Assembly (NCBI RefSeq): GCF_009765785.1
Contig: NZ_LMUT01000009.1
Span: forward strand, 174,913 to 230,677
DNA from: Granulicella sp. L46
GTDB lineage: Bacteria; Acidobacteriota; Terriglobia; Terriglobales; Acidobacteriaceae
DNA: 55,765 nt
Reading direction: 5' to 3'
A program made the position numbers and the translations under genes. This document shows, piece after piece, positions 8,091 to 16,857 of the stretch. The notes under the pieces are model-generated. The model was not told the origin of the DNA. It searched no databases and worked only from the letters and a program-made list of their open reading frames with translations. Within the stretch, counting starts at the first letter, position 1, and every line of letters starts with the position of its first letter.

Positions 8091-8375
8091 ATGTGTCGGA
8101 ACATTAAGATGTTGTTCAACTTCGATCCACCCGTAACACCCGATGAAATTCAAGCGGCATCTCTTCAGTTCGTTAGAAAAATCAGCGGCTTCAATAAGCC
8201 GTCCAAAGCTAACGAAGAAGCATTCTCATCTGCGGTCCATGCGATTGCCGACCTTTCGGCAAACCTTCTGAACACCCTTGAGACGAATTCTCCTCCTAAG
8301 AATCGGGAGGAAGAGGCGGCGCGTCTCAAGGCTCGCAGTTTAAAGAGGTTTGGCGATCCAAAAAGCGTCGCTTAG
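8091..8375 (+). CDS. DUF2277 family protein
   Basis: The 94-residue product matches the DUF2277 pattern almost throughout: MCRNIKMLFNFDPPVTPDEI, then LQFVRKISGFNKPSKANEEAF and a C-terminal PPKNREEEAARLKARS. The family is small, soluble and of unknown function. GGAGG 10 bases upstream supports the ATG. It is a single-gene unit, divergent from the radical SAM gene. Confidence 0.93.
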   Translation: MCRNIKMLFNFDPPVTPDEIQAASLQFVRKISGFNKPSKANEEAFSSAVHAIADLSANLLNTLETNSPPKNREEEAARLKARSLKRFGDPKSVA

Positions 8376-8654
8376 TATTGCCCAACCGGCTTCTCAAGAG
8401 AGCCGCTCGCCTCGCACTCGGCGCTAATCGCCAACCCGCTCACCGACACTGCATTCAGAACGGCCAGTCGCCTGCCCAAACTTGATCCTCGAGCCCGAGC
8501 AAACCGGCTACCAAAACCCTCCCAGGATTTCTTCCGGTCATCCTGAAAACTCCCTGTCAAGCGTCCCTTACTTCTGCCGCCAAGAGACGTTGATTTTGCG
8601 TCCCGAAACAGGGCTAAGATGCAGCCGCGTAACCCGAAACAGGGCTAAGCCCGC
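8376..8654. other. Intergenic region with a 17-bp direct repeat
   Basis: This 279-base gap lies between convergent genes. It contains two copies of CCCGAAACAGGGCTAAG at 8602-8618 and 8633-8649. No supported gene is present; a short plus-strand frame here runs antisense into alr and has no family resemblance. Confidence 0.55.
8602..8649. repeat. Pair of 17-bp direct repeats
   Basis: CCCGAAACAGGGCTAAG occurs at 8602-8618 and again at 8633-8649, 31 bases apart start to start. The motif resembles the GGGCTAAG-type repeat remnants common near gene ends in this genome (compare 41666-41683). Confidence 0.7.
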
Positions 8655-9851
8655 TCAACTTTCAACGAACTTCGCCCGAATTCCGCACAAAATCTCATAC
8701 GAAATCGTCCCGCTCCACCGCGCATGATCGTCCGCCGTCACTCCCTCACCCAGCACCACCACTTCATCGTCCAGCGCAACCCCTTCCAAATCAGTTACAT
8801 CCACCATCACCAAATTCATCGACACCCTCCCCACCACCGCCGCCCGCCGGCCCCCAATCATCACCCACCCATCTCCCACTCCGGAAGATGCCGCCCGCCG
8901 CAGCCCATCCGCATAGCCAACCGGGAGTAAAGCCAACCTCATCAATGATTTAGCAGTAAACGTCGCGCCATAGCCAACCGTGTCACCCGCCCTGATCTCC
9001 CGCAACCCAATCACTCGCGTCTTCCAAGTCAGCACCGGCTTCACGAGCTTTCCCAACGCCCCCGCACAGCCGATAACTCCATCGTTTGCAGCAGTTATAG
9101 CCGAACAATAGCCATACAACGCGATCCCGGGCCGCACCATTACCTTCGCCCCCACCAGTCCCGCCAGCTCCTGCATCCACCCTAAAGTCGACCCCTCGTC
9201 CACCGCCGAAGACGCCGCCAGGTGTATCCACTCCACCGTAACTCCATTACCTACAACGATTTGTACCGCATCGGCAAACCTATCCCGCTGCCTCCGCGTC
9301 ACCACGGACCCCTCCACCTCCGCCGCCGCCAGGTGCGACATCACCCCCTCACAACGCACCCATTTCGAGCCCGCCAGCCGCTTGGCAATGATTGCAACTC
9401 CTTCGCAATCAACTCCTTGCCGCGCCATCCCCGTATCGATCTCCAGGTGCACCCGCACCGCCTTGCCCGCCGACTCCGCCGCCCGCTCCAGCATGCCAAC
9501 ATGCTCCACCGTCCAAACCACCGGCGTCAGGTCGCGCTCCACAACTTCCTTACAATCAGCCTCTTCCAGTGCCAACATCACCAGCAGCCGCACCCCGTCC
9601 CCGACTATCTCCCGAACCCTAACCCCCTCGCCCACATCCGCAACCCCAAGCCACCGAACCCCCGCATTCACCAACACCCGCGCCACAATCGCAGCATCAT
9701 GCCCATAAGCATTGGCTTTTACAACCGCAAGCGTCTCTGCAGCCCCATCAACATTGACGATCGCCTGCACCGCTCGCAGGTTGTCTACCAATCGCGTTCC
9801 CGAAATCTCAACCCAACTCTTCACCCTCCCATTATCACCGCATCCACGCAA
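8655..9851 (-). CDS. alr: Alanine racemase
   Basis: The 398-residue product makes D-alanine for peptidoglycan from L-alanine using pyridoxal phosphate. Lys45 in VVKANAYGHD is the PLP lysine; IDTGMARQG, HLAASSA and RPGIALYG are family signatures; Tyr294 in TVGYGATF is the second catalytic base; GRVSMNLVMVDVT closes the active site. The length is normal for the family. The ATG at 9851 is not preceded by a strong ribosome binding site. It is monocistronic as far as seen, on the same strand as the peptidase gene upstream. Confidence 0.96.
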   Translation of the reverse strand: MRGCGDNGRVKSWVEISGTRLVDNLRAVQAIVNVDGAAETLAVVKANAYGHDAAIVARVLVNAGVRWLGVADVGEGVRVREIVGDGVRLLVMLALEEADCKEVVERDLTPVVWTVEHVGMLERAAESAGKAVRVHLEIDTGMARQGVDCEGVAIIAKRLAGSKWVRCEGVMSHLAAAEVEGSVVTRRQRDRFADAVQIVVGNGVTVEWIHLAASSAVDEGSTLGWMQELAGLVGAKVMVRPGIALYGYCSAITAANDGVIGCAGALGKLVKPVLTWKTRVIGLREIRAGDTVGYGATFTAKSLMRLALLPVGYADGLRRAASSGVGDGWVMIGGRRAAVVGRVSMNLVMVDVTDLEGVALDDEVVVLGEGVTADDHARWSGTISYEILCGIRAKFVES

Positions 9852-9906
9852 AACAAAAGGAGCGACTATAAGTCGCTCCCTTTGTGGATCTTACGCCCAA
9901 TCAAAT

Positions 9907-10620
9907 CTAGTCTTCGCCGCGCCCGCCGAACGTCCAACGCCGCACCGGCCCCACATCCACGTGCACAAACTGGCTGCGCGGATAATATCCCACGCCACCC
10001 TCATCCAAACTCAACGCCACATCACGCAATGTGCGCGTCTGCACACCCGGAACGCGGATATCAATTGCTTTAGCCTGAACATGTTGCGAGTTTTTCGCTA
10101 CCCCTGTATTCCGGCTGCGCGTCCGCAAAAAGTTGTTGCTCCAGGGCGTCCGATACCCGCAAACAATATCGATCACACCCTCTGGCCGCCCCAACCGCGC
10201 CATCACATTGTGCAGCACATCAAACTCCCGCGGGTCATACGCCTTCTCATCCTGCGTTCGGCTATCTCGCAGAAAATAATCAAGTTTCGCGATCGCCGCA
10301 GGAATATAGGTGTCGCCAATTCGATACACCACGTCAATGCTTTCGCCCGAATGCAGGTGATGCAGCTTCAGTTCGTACTTCGTCCCATTGTCAGAAACCG
10401 CAGCTTCGTCCGCAGGCAGCACGCCCGGCTCCAGCAACGCGGCATGTACCATCTTCGTCGGCGGCAGCAGCCGAGAATGCATGTGAACATGCGGCCCGCG
10501 CGCCCACACCGCCTGGCAAACAACTAAAAGCATAGCCGCCGAGACGCCGATCCACACCCTCCGGCGCGACCCTTGCATGGCCCTAAGGGATAAAGCAATC
10601 AAAGCACGGATCTTGATCAA
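9907..10620 (-). CDS. M15A/DUF882 (YcbK/MepK-like) peptidoglycan peptidase, membrane anchored or secreted
   Basis: The 237-residue product has a hydrophobic N-terminal segment (about 22-40) acting as signal or anchor. The DUF882 core follows: CGYRTPWSNNFLR, then SQHVQAKAIDI with zinc ligands His180 and Asp187, and FVHVDVG with His220. This is the LAS-type zinc peptidase arrangement used by murein endopeptidases that cut peptide cross-links. It lies 55 bases upstream of alr on the same strand, an apt neighbour since both act on cell wall D-alanine chemistry. The three zinc ligands are all present, so it should be active. Confidence 0.9.
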   Translation of the reverse strand: MIKIRALIALSLRAMQGSRRRVWIGVSAAMLLVVCQAVWARGPHVHMHSRLLPPTKMVHAALLEPGVLPADEAAVSDNGTKYELKLHHLHSGESIDVVYRIGDTYIPAAIAKLDYFLRDSRTQDEKAYDPREFDVLHNVMARLGRPEGVIDIVCGYRTPWSNNFLRTRSRNTGVAKNSQHVQAKAIDIRVPGVQTRTLRDVALSLDEGGVGYYPRSQFVHVDVGPVRRWTFGGRGED

Positions 10621-10662
10621 CGGTATGTCTCCAGGTTCACGAATTTCTTCAAGAATTCGCGC

Positions 10663-10709
10663 AACAGAATGAGCTACGGCGAATCCGATTCCGCCAACAC
10701 CATTCTGTT
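10663..10709. terminator. Long imperfect hairpin between ligase and peptidase genes
   Basis: AACAGAATG (10663-10671) pairs with CATTCTGTT (10701-10709). Inside the loop GGCGAATC can pair with GATTCCGCC with one bulge. A second small hairpin lies at about 10639-10660. The position downstream of the minus-strand ligase gene suggests transcription termination or mRNA end protection, but there is no clear T-run. Confidence 0.35.
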
Positions 10710-10794
10710 ATACCGATTTTATCCCGAAAATCATCGAAATATCCCCGCCCAGGTAATCCCTTTGTAAACTTTAGTCGACAATTCCATTCCGGAC

Positions 10795-12603
10795 CTACTC
10801 GCCCGCTCCCTCGACAGGCGGCTTGTCCGGTTGGCCCTCATAGATCTCCTCCACCCGCTCCAGCGTATCGATCTCCTCCAGCGGCTTATCCTCCCGCAAC
10901 CTCAAAATCCGTGGAAACCGCAAGGCAAAGCCGCTCGCATGCCTGTCCGACCGCATCACGTTGTTGAACGCCACTTCGATCACCCGCAGCGGTTCCACCG
11001 TCCGAAAGTGCCCATAATCTTCAATCGTATGGGCTTTCATCCATTCCGTGAGCTCGGCAATCTCCACGTCCGTCACACCCGAGTACGCCTTCCCCACATT
11101 CAGCAGCTCGCCATCGTTCCCACGCACCGCAAAGGTGTAGTCACTCAGCAGACCGGCCCGCCGCCCATGGCCAAACTCCGCTCCGGTAATCACCACATCG
11201 AGCGTCGCCAATTCGCGCTTCAACTTCACCCACGCCAAACCGCGCCTGCCCGGCAAATACGCCGATCCCGCAGCCTTCAGCATCACCCCCTCATTCGCCT
11301 GCGCACGTGCCTCGACGTACGCCTGCTCAATCGCCTCAACACTCTCCACCAACTTCGTCGGAGACAACATCAGCCGCTGCAACGGAGCGTCCGCAGCAAC
11401 CTCCTCCGCAACATCGAACAACCCCGCCTGCACTTTTAGCTTTGCCGGCGCGTCCCACCCCGCAACCGTTACCACCCGCAACCGCTCCACCACCGCCTCC
11501 AACCGACCCCGCCGCTCCCTCAACGGCAGCGGTAGTACCAACTCCCCGCCCTCATACAGCAGGTCGAACACCATGAACACTACTGGAACCTGCCGCCGCA
11601 TCGAGCTATCCACCCGCTTGCGCCCGATCCGCTGACCCAACACAGAAAACGGCAGCGCCCTGCTCTCAGCCACGTTCCACCCCAGCAGCTCACCATCCAG
11701 AATCAGTGGCTCGCTCACCTCACGAAACGCCTCCGCAATCTCCGGAAAGCTCTCCGTGATGTCTTCGCGGTTGCGCGAGTAGACCGCAACCCGCCCCGGC
11801 TGCCCCGGATCGCCGCAATGCACCTGCGCCCGCATCCCGTCGTACTTGTCCTCAAGAAACGCGTGCACACCCGCATCCGAGTCTTTCGATGTAAACCGCT
11901 CCACGGCCTCTTCCGGAGTCTCTACCGGGCTGGCCAGCATAAATCCTAGCGGATGAAACAGCCGCATCCGCGCCTCGCCCAGCGTCCCGCCAAACGCCCT
12001 CCCCACCGCGCCCGCCAAGTCTGCCTCCAGCATCACCGCATGGCGCACCGCGACCACATCCGCGCCCGACGCCACACCAATTGCCTCCTCGATCAAACTC
12101 TGCTTCACCCCAATCCGCATGTCCCCCAGCATTAGCTTCAGCAGATACTTCGCCTCCGGCGCACTCGCGCGACGCAATAACCTTTCGACGGCATCCGCCC
12201 GTACGGCCGTCGTCCGCGCAACGGCCATCAGACCAAACACCTCAGCCACCTCCGCGAGCGTCAGGCTCTCTGTCAACGCCACCCCCAACGTCCCTGGCCA
12301 CACCTCCGCCGCGGCAGCCCCCAAATCTCCATGCCGCCGATACGCCCCGGTCAACGCCGCATCCGAACACCCCGACACAGCCTTCACCGCCCGCGTCAAC
12401 AGCGCTCCACCGGCATTCAACTTCCGTGGATCCGCCTCGGCAAACGGCTGCCCCGCCAGGTACAAACAAAACCTCCCTGCATCCTCCACCGACGCCGCCA
12501 CCACGCGCCCCAACGCAATCTCAATCAGCGCACGCTTTTTCAGCCTGCCCGCCTCCCGGGCAAGCTCTTCCGCCAACGTAGCCAACTCCAAAAACAACGC
12601 CAT
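10795..12603 (-). CDS. ATP-dependent DNA ligase (archaeal/eukaryal-type LigB)
   Basis: I chose ATG 12603, 22 codons inside the longest frame, because GAGG lies 5 bases upstream and MALFLELATLAEEL is the usual N-terminus. The 602-residue product seals DNA nicks using ATP. An N-terminal alpha-helical DNA-binding domain (about 1-220) precedes the nucleotidyltransferase domain with motif I EDKYDGMRAQ (catalytic Lys253), LILDGELLGW (motif III), VFDLLY, EGVMLK (motif IV) and WVKLKRE (motif V); the OB domain ends the protein. It is additional to the essential NAD-dependent ligase. Helicase and exonuclease partners that often flank such ligases are not here. Confidence 0.93.
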   Translation of the reverse strand: MALFLELATLAEELAREAGRLKKRALIEIALGRVVAASVEDAGRFCLYLAGQPFAEADPRKLNAGGALLTRAVKAVSGCSDAALTGAYRRHGDLGAAAAEVWPGTLGVALTESLTLAEVAEVFGLMAVARTTAVRADAVERLLRRASAPEAKYLLKLMLGDMRIGVKQSLIEEAIGVASGADVVAVRHAVMLEADLAGAVGRAFGGTLGEARMRLFHPLGFMLASPVETPEEAVERFTSKDSDAGVHAFLEDKYDGMRAQVHCGDPGQPGRVAVYSRNREDITESFPEIAEAFREVSEPLILDGELLGWNVAESRALPFSVLGQRIGRKRVDSSMRRQVPVVFMVFDLLYEGGELVLPLPLRERRGRLEAVVERLRVVTVAGWDAPAKLKVQAGLFDVAEEVAADAPLQRLMLSPTKLVESVEAIEQAYVEARAQANEGVMLKAAGSAYLPGRRGLAWVKLKRELATLDVVITGAEFGHGRRAGLLSDYTFAVRGNDGELLNVGKAYSGVTDVEIAELTEWMKAHTIEDYGHFRTVEPLRVIEVAFNNVMRSDRHASGFALRFPRILRLREDKPLEEIDTLERVEEIYEGQPDKPPVEGAGE

Positions 12604-12819
12604 CGCACCCTCGTTGCTATCAGATGCAGCCACCCATCCTCCACGAATCCCCGGCATTCGCGATACCATCTAATCAGCAGATGCTTTTGACCAGCGCAAA
12701 CCCGGTGTCCTCTACCCGCGTGACCACCCGTCACGACTTTGCCTAGCTGCGCCCAATCTTCCTTCCCTATTCCCTACTCTCTATCCTCTACACTCTGCTT
12801 TTCGCAGGAGGAGCGCCCC
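12604..12819. other. Divergent intergenic region, ligase / prfA
   Basis: These 216 bases separate the divergent ligase and prfA genes. A five-heptad element lies at 12764-12798 and the prfA ribosome binding site at 12806-12813. No gene is supported. Confidence 0.45.
12764..12798 (+). repeat. Five-heptad element, CTCTAC type, directly upstream of prfA
   Basis: Five heptamers TCCCTAT, TCCCTAC, TCTCTAT, CCTCTAC and ACTCTGC are in perfect 7-base register. The last two create TACACT at 12789-12794, a plausible -10 hexamer that would start prfA mRNA around 12801, just before the AGGAGG. The element may therefore supply part of the prfA promoter. Confidence 0.85.
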
Positions 12820-13893
12820 ATGTTTGACCGCCTCGACCAACTCGAAGCCCGCTACGAAGAGCTCGGCCTGCAGCTCTCCGATCCCAAAATCGTCAACGAC
12901 CAGGAAAACTACCGCAAGGTCGCCAAGCAACACCGCGACATGGAACCCACAGTCGAGAAGTTTCGCGACTACCGCAAGCTCCGCAACGCCGTCGCCGACG
13001 CGAAAGCCATGCTCACCGAATCCGACGCCGACATGCGCGAGATGGCGCAAGCTGAACTAGACGAACTCGAACCCAAGCTCAGCACCACCGAAGAAGAGCT
13101 CAAAATTCTTCTCCTTCCCAAAGACCCCAACGACGACAAAAACATCGTCCTCGAACTCCGCGCCGGCACCGGCGGCGACGAAGCCTCACTCTTCGTCTCC
13201 GAGGTCTTCCGCATGTATCTCCGCTTCGCCGAGCAGCACAAGTGGAAGGTAGAAATCCTCTCCGAAACCGAGTCCGACGTAGGCGGCCTCAAGGATGTCA
13301 CCGCCATCATCGAAGGCCAGAATGTCTATGCCCAGATGAAGTATGAGTCAGGCGTCCACCGGGTGCAGCGCGTCCCCGCCACCGAGACCCAGGGACGCGT
13401 CCACACCTCCGCCATCACCGTCGCTGTTCTGCCTGAAGCCGAAGAAGTCGACATCAAGATCGAAAAGAAGGACCTCCGCATCGACACCTTCTGCTCCTCC
13501 GGTCCCGGCGGCCAGTCCGTCAACACCACCTACTCGGCCATCCGCATCACGCATCTGCCCACCAATACGGTAGTGAGCTGTCAGGACGAAAAGTCGCAAA
13601 TCAAGAATCGCGAAAAAGCGATGCGCGTTCTACGCTCGCGCCTCTACGAAGTCGAAGCCGAGCGCATCCACCAGCTGCAAGCCAAGGAGCGCAAGCAGCA
13701 AGTTGGTTCCGGCGATCGGTCAGACAAAATCCGCACTTATAACTTCCCGCAGAATCGCCTAACAGACCACCGCATCGGCCTGACAAACCACCAGCTAGCC
13801 ATGGTGATGGAAGGCATGCTCCAGCCCACCGTCGACGCCCTCATCGCGCATGACACAGCGGAACGTCTCAAGGCAGAATCCACTGCTGCCTAA
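12820..13893 (+). CDS. prfA: Peptide chain release factor 1
   Basis: AGGAGGAG at 12806-12813 fixes the ATG at 12820. The 357-residue product terminates translation at UAA and UAG. It carries the RF1-specific PAT tripeptide (186-188) in [11 protein letters not shown], and the catalytic GGQ (230-232) in [13 protein letters not shown] that triggers peptidyl-tRNA hydrolysis. An N-terminal coiled helical domain and a C-terminal DHRIGLTNH segment are normal. No prmC methyltransferase gene follows. A decayed second copy of the 3' end lies just after the stop codon. Confidence 0.97.
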   Translation: MFDRLDQLEARYEELGLQLSDPKIVNDQENYRKVAKQHRDMEPTVEKFRDYRKLRNAVADAKAMLTESDADMREMAQAELDELEPKLSTTEEELKILLLPKDPNDDKNIVLELRAGTGGDEASLFVSEVFRMYLRFAEQHKWKVEILSETESDVGGLKDVTAIIEGQNVYAQMKYESGVHRVQRVPATETQGRVHTSAITVAVLPEAEEVDIKIEKKDLRIDTFCSSGPGGQSVNTTYSAIRITHLPTNTVVSCQDEKSQIKNREKAMRVLRSRLYEVEAERIHQLQAKERKQQVGSGDRSDKIRTYNFPQNRLTDHRIGLTNHQLAMVMEGMLQPTVDALIAHDTAERLKAESTAA

Positions 13894-13911
13894 ATCACGC
13901 TCTGCATCAAC

Positions 13912-13950
13912 ACGGCCGAACGCCTCAAAGCGCAATCAACCACTGCCTGA
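13912..13950 (+). pseudogene. Relic second copy of the prfA 3' end
   Basis: In the same frame, 18 bases past the prfA TAA, codons read TAERLKAQSTTA and a stop. This mirrors the true prfA terminus [12 protein letters not shown] (13855-13890). Most differences are at third codon positions, so the copy diverged while still under protein-level selection or came from a related gene. It looks like a leftover from recombination or tandem duplication of the prfA end. Confidence 0.6.
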
Positions 13951-13951
13951 A

Positions 13952-14452
13952 CTAACTTCCCGGCAGATTTTCCTTGATCGTCTGTGCCAAATCGTCAATC
14001 GACGTCTCTTGGCTAAGGTCCCGCACCTCAGGATTATTCGCCGCCTTATTCAATCCCATCTCCGACGCGATCTGCCGATCCATCCCCAGCAGCGCTGTCA
14101 GCTCTTTCTCAGTAAGTAGAAGAATCTGCAGCATCATGTGATCGCGCTCATCGGAACGCCGCCCCAGCCGCGCCTGCCGCATGAGGATGAAGCTCGACAC
14201 CAGGATCGCCTCCATCGCAACCACCGTCTGCAATAACCCAAACGGTTTCGGATCGAAGTGCCGCGTATGCGGCAGCGAGTTAACCACGATCCACAGCGCG
14301 AACACGCACAGATGCACAGCAACAAACGGCAGGCTACCCACGAAGCCGGCAATCCCATCAATCACACGCTCCGCCTGAGTTCGCCGTTCCAGAAACTCCT
14401 GTTCGTGCCGTGCGATCAGTTCGATCTGTTCCTGTATGTGGCTCTGCGACAT
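13952..14452 (-). CDS. DUF1003 family membrane protein
   Basis: The 166-residue product matches DUF1003: an amphipathic N-terminus (LIARHEQEFLERR), two closely spaced membrane helices at about 36-58 and 77-92 and a hydrophilic tail beginning RLGRRSDERDHMMLQILLLTEKELT. AAGGAG five bases upstream supports the start. The function of the family is unknown; some members are linked to magnesium or cyclic-nucleotide-coupled membrane proteins. A second DUF1003 protein, fused to a cNMP domain, is encoded at 43987. Confidence 0.9.
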   Translation of the reverse strand: MSQSHIQEQIELIARHEQEFLERRTQAERVIDGIAGFVGSLPFVAVHLCVFALWIVVNSLPHTRHFDPKPFGLLQTVVAMEAILVSSFILMRQARLGRRSDERDHMMLQILLLTEKELTALLGMDRQIASEMGLNKAANNPEVRDLSQETSIDDLAQTIKENLPGS

Positions 14453-14575
14453 GGCACTCCTTGCTTAGACTATGCGACATAGCGCTCTTGTATAGGATGC
14501 ATAGACTCTTCTCCATCTAGTTACTCCCTGCATCAAATCACCGCAGGACCCTCGGCAACGCGATATTCTCGGCGA

Positions 14576-16711
14576 ATGAGTTTCGCAGCCTCACTTTTGA
14601 TCGCTTCTCTTGCTGCTGCACCTGCAACGCATTCGTCCGAAGCGAAACCCTTTACGCTGCAACAGGTTCTCAGCGCGCCCTACGCCACTTCCCTCACTGC
14701 CGCTCCGCAAGGCAATCTCTTCGCCTGGGTCGAGGACGCCGAGGGCCGCCACAATCTCTGGGTTACGGGCCCCGACCAACCTGCCCGCCAACTCACCCAC
14801 AACACCCAGGACGATGCGCAGGAGATCGCGCAACTGGCCTGGGCACCCGACGCTTCCGCCATCGCCTACACCTATGGCGCGGAGTCCGGAGCCAACGGCA
14901 AGCCCGCCAACCCCGCCCACCTCCAGCGCCCCACGCCCGTCCAAATCATCGTCCAACCACTCGCCCCCGGCGCCCAGCCGATTCTCATTGGCGAGGGCCA
15001 CGCGCCGCTCTTCACGCCCGACGGCCACAGCCTTCTCTTCGTCCACGAAGGTCAAATCTGGACCGCCGACCCCACCAATCCCTCGGCAGCGCATCAACTC
15101 ATCTTCGACCGCGGCTCAGCCTCACAGCTCACCCTCTCCCCCGACGGCCACCTGCTCGCCTTCATCAGCCATCGCAGCGAAGCCAACCAGCCCTCGCACA
15201 GTTTCCTCGCCCTCTACGACCTCGAAGCCCACACTCTCAGCTTCCCCGATCCCTCCACCAGCAACGACTCGGCTCCCGCTTTCTCACCCGATGGCAACCA
15301 GCTCGCCTGGCTGCGCTCCCCCTTCGTTCCGACCCGTGAGTTCGCCCCCGCACGCACCTCGCCCAATCCCTGGTCCATCCAGTTAGCCGACCTCGCCACC
15401 GGCACCACGCGCACGCTCTTCTCGCCTCCACCCAACAAGCCCGGTAGTGTCCTTCCCCACCTCGCCGACGCAGCCGCGCGCCTCTTCTTCGCCACCAACA
15501 CCGCCGTCCAGTTCTACAGTGAGGCCGACGGCTGGGTCCACCTCTACCAGATCCATACCGAGGGCAACCCATCCGTCGAGTGGCTCACCCCCGGCTCCTT
15601 TGAAGTCGAAGACGCAACTCTCAGCAATGACCGCCACTACCTCGTCTATAGCTCCAACCAAGCATCCGCCGACGCGCACTCTACAGACCAGGACCGCCGC
15701 CACCTCTGGCGCATCGATCTCACTCGTCTCGGCGCCCCTGTCGAGCTCACCCACGGCGACGGCATCGAGGCTCGCCCACAAGTCGCCGCCAACGGCATGA
15801 TCGCTGCCCTCGTCTCCGACACCCATCTGCCCATGCATCCCGCCTTCATCGCCGACGATGGCACGATCACGCACGTACGCCCCAACTTCGTTCCCGCCGA
15901 CTATCCAGCAACCCTTGTAACTCCCCGCCAGGTCCTCTTCACCACCCTCGACGGCCTCCACCTCCACGGCCAGCTCTTCGTTCCCAACACCCCCGCCCCG
16001 GCGAACACCACGCGGCCCGCGATCCTCTTCTTCCATGGCGGGCCCAATCGCCAGATGCTCCTCGGCTACCCCGGCATGGACTACTACTCCAACGCCTACG
16101 CGATGAATCAATACCTTACCGCCCAGGGCTTCATCGTGCTCTCGGTCAACTACCGCTGCGGCATCGGCTATGGCCTTGACTTCCGCGAGTGCAAGAACGC
16201 AGGCGCGGACGGTGGCACCGAGTACAACGACGTTCTCGCCGCAGCAAAATATCTGCGTTCCCTCCCCGGCGTCGACCCCAAACGCATCGGCATATGGGGC
16301 GGCAGCTACGGCGGCTACCTCACCGCCCTCGCCCTCGCGCGTAACTCCGACCTGTTCGCCGCCGGCGTCGACTTCCACGGCGTCCACGACTGGAACCTCG
16401 AAGACAACGCCTCCGACTGGAAACAAGGCTCCTTCGCCGAGCAGGACGCCATCACGGCCAAAGCCAGATCCAGCAGCCCCATCGCTTCCCTCGCTCTCTG
16501 GCGTTCGCCCGTCCTCTTTATCCACGGTGACAACGACCCCGACGTCGCCTACGCCCAGACCCCCATCCTCGCCGAAGCCCTGCGCGCGAAAGGGATTCCC
16601 GTCGAGGAACTCATCTTCCCCGACGAACTCCACGGCTTCCTGCTCCACAAGGACTGGTTAGCCGCCTATCAGGCGGCCGCCGCCTTCTTCGTCCGCACGC
16701 TCAAGCCCTAG
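14576..16711 (+). CDS. S9-family prolyl oligopeptidase / acylaminoacyl-peptidase-like, secreted
   Basis: The 711-residue product begins with a signal sequence (about 1-21), then a seven-bladed-type beta-propeller with WD/TolB-like repeats (for example LTLSPDGHLLAFIS and PAFSPDGNQLAWLR) across about 40-420. The alpha/beta hydrolase domain holds Ser577 in GGSYGGY, Asp654 in HGDNDPDV and His686 in ELHGFLL, a complete catalytic triad. It is probably a periplasmic or secreted oligopeptidase. Length and layout are normal. It appears monocistronic. Confidence 0.93.
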   Translation: MSFAASLLIASLAAAPATHSSEAKPFTLQQVLSAPYATSLTAAPQGNLFAWVEDAEGRHNLWVTGPDQPARQLTHNTQDDAQEIAQLAWAPDASAIAYTYGAESGANGKPANPAHLQRPTPVQIIVQPLAPGAQPILIGEGHAPLFTPDGHSLLFVHEGQIWTADPTNPSAAHQLIFDRGSASQLTLSPDGHLLAFISHRSEANQPSHSFLALYDLEAHTLSFPDPSTSNDSAPAFSPDGNQLAWLRSPFVPTREFAPARTSPNPWSIQLADLATGTTRTLFSPPPNKPGSVLPHLADAAARLFFATNTAVQFYSEADGWVHLYQIHTEGNPSVEWLTPGSFEVEDATLSNDRHYLVYSSNQASADAHSTDQDRRHLWRIDLTRLGAPVELTHGDGIEARPQVAANGMIAALVSDTHLPMHPAFIADDGTITHVRPNFVPADYPATLVTPRQVLFTTLDGLHLHGQLFVPNTPAPANTTRPAILFFHGGPNRQMLLGYPGMDYYSNAYAMNQYLTAQGFIVLSVNYRCGIGYGLDFRECKNAGADGGTEYNDVLAAAKYLRSLPGVDPKRIGIWGGSYGGYLTALALARNSDLFAAGVDFHGVHDWNLEDNASDWKQGSFAEQDAITAKARSSSPIASLALWRSPVLFIHGDNDPDVAYAQTPILAEALRAKGIPVEELIFPDELHGFLLHKDWLAAYQAAAAFFVRTLKP

Positions 16712-16857
16712 GCCTCGCAAGCTGGAAACCTCGGCCAATCAAGGTAAATGGCCTATTGCGCCAAGCCGAACAGGGTAAAATAGAAGTCGCAAGGAAGTGA
16801 CGCCATTCCCACCAAGGGACGCTCGCTCCTTCCCACCTCCAGAACTGAAAGAACCCC

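Noticed and set aside
10831-11439. Plus-strand frame antisense to the DNA ligase
   Set aside because: It lacks any family pattern and lies fully within a gene with all ligase motifs.
15383-16648. 421-codon minus-strand frame opposite the S9 peptidase
   Set aside because: It is Gly/Val/Glu-rich with no domain pattern and lies fully antisense to a gene with a complete catalytic triad.
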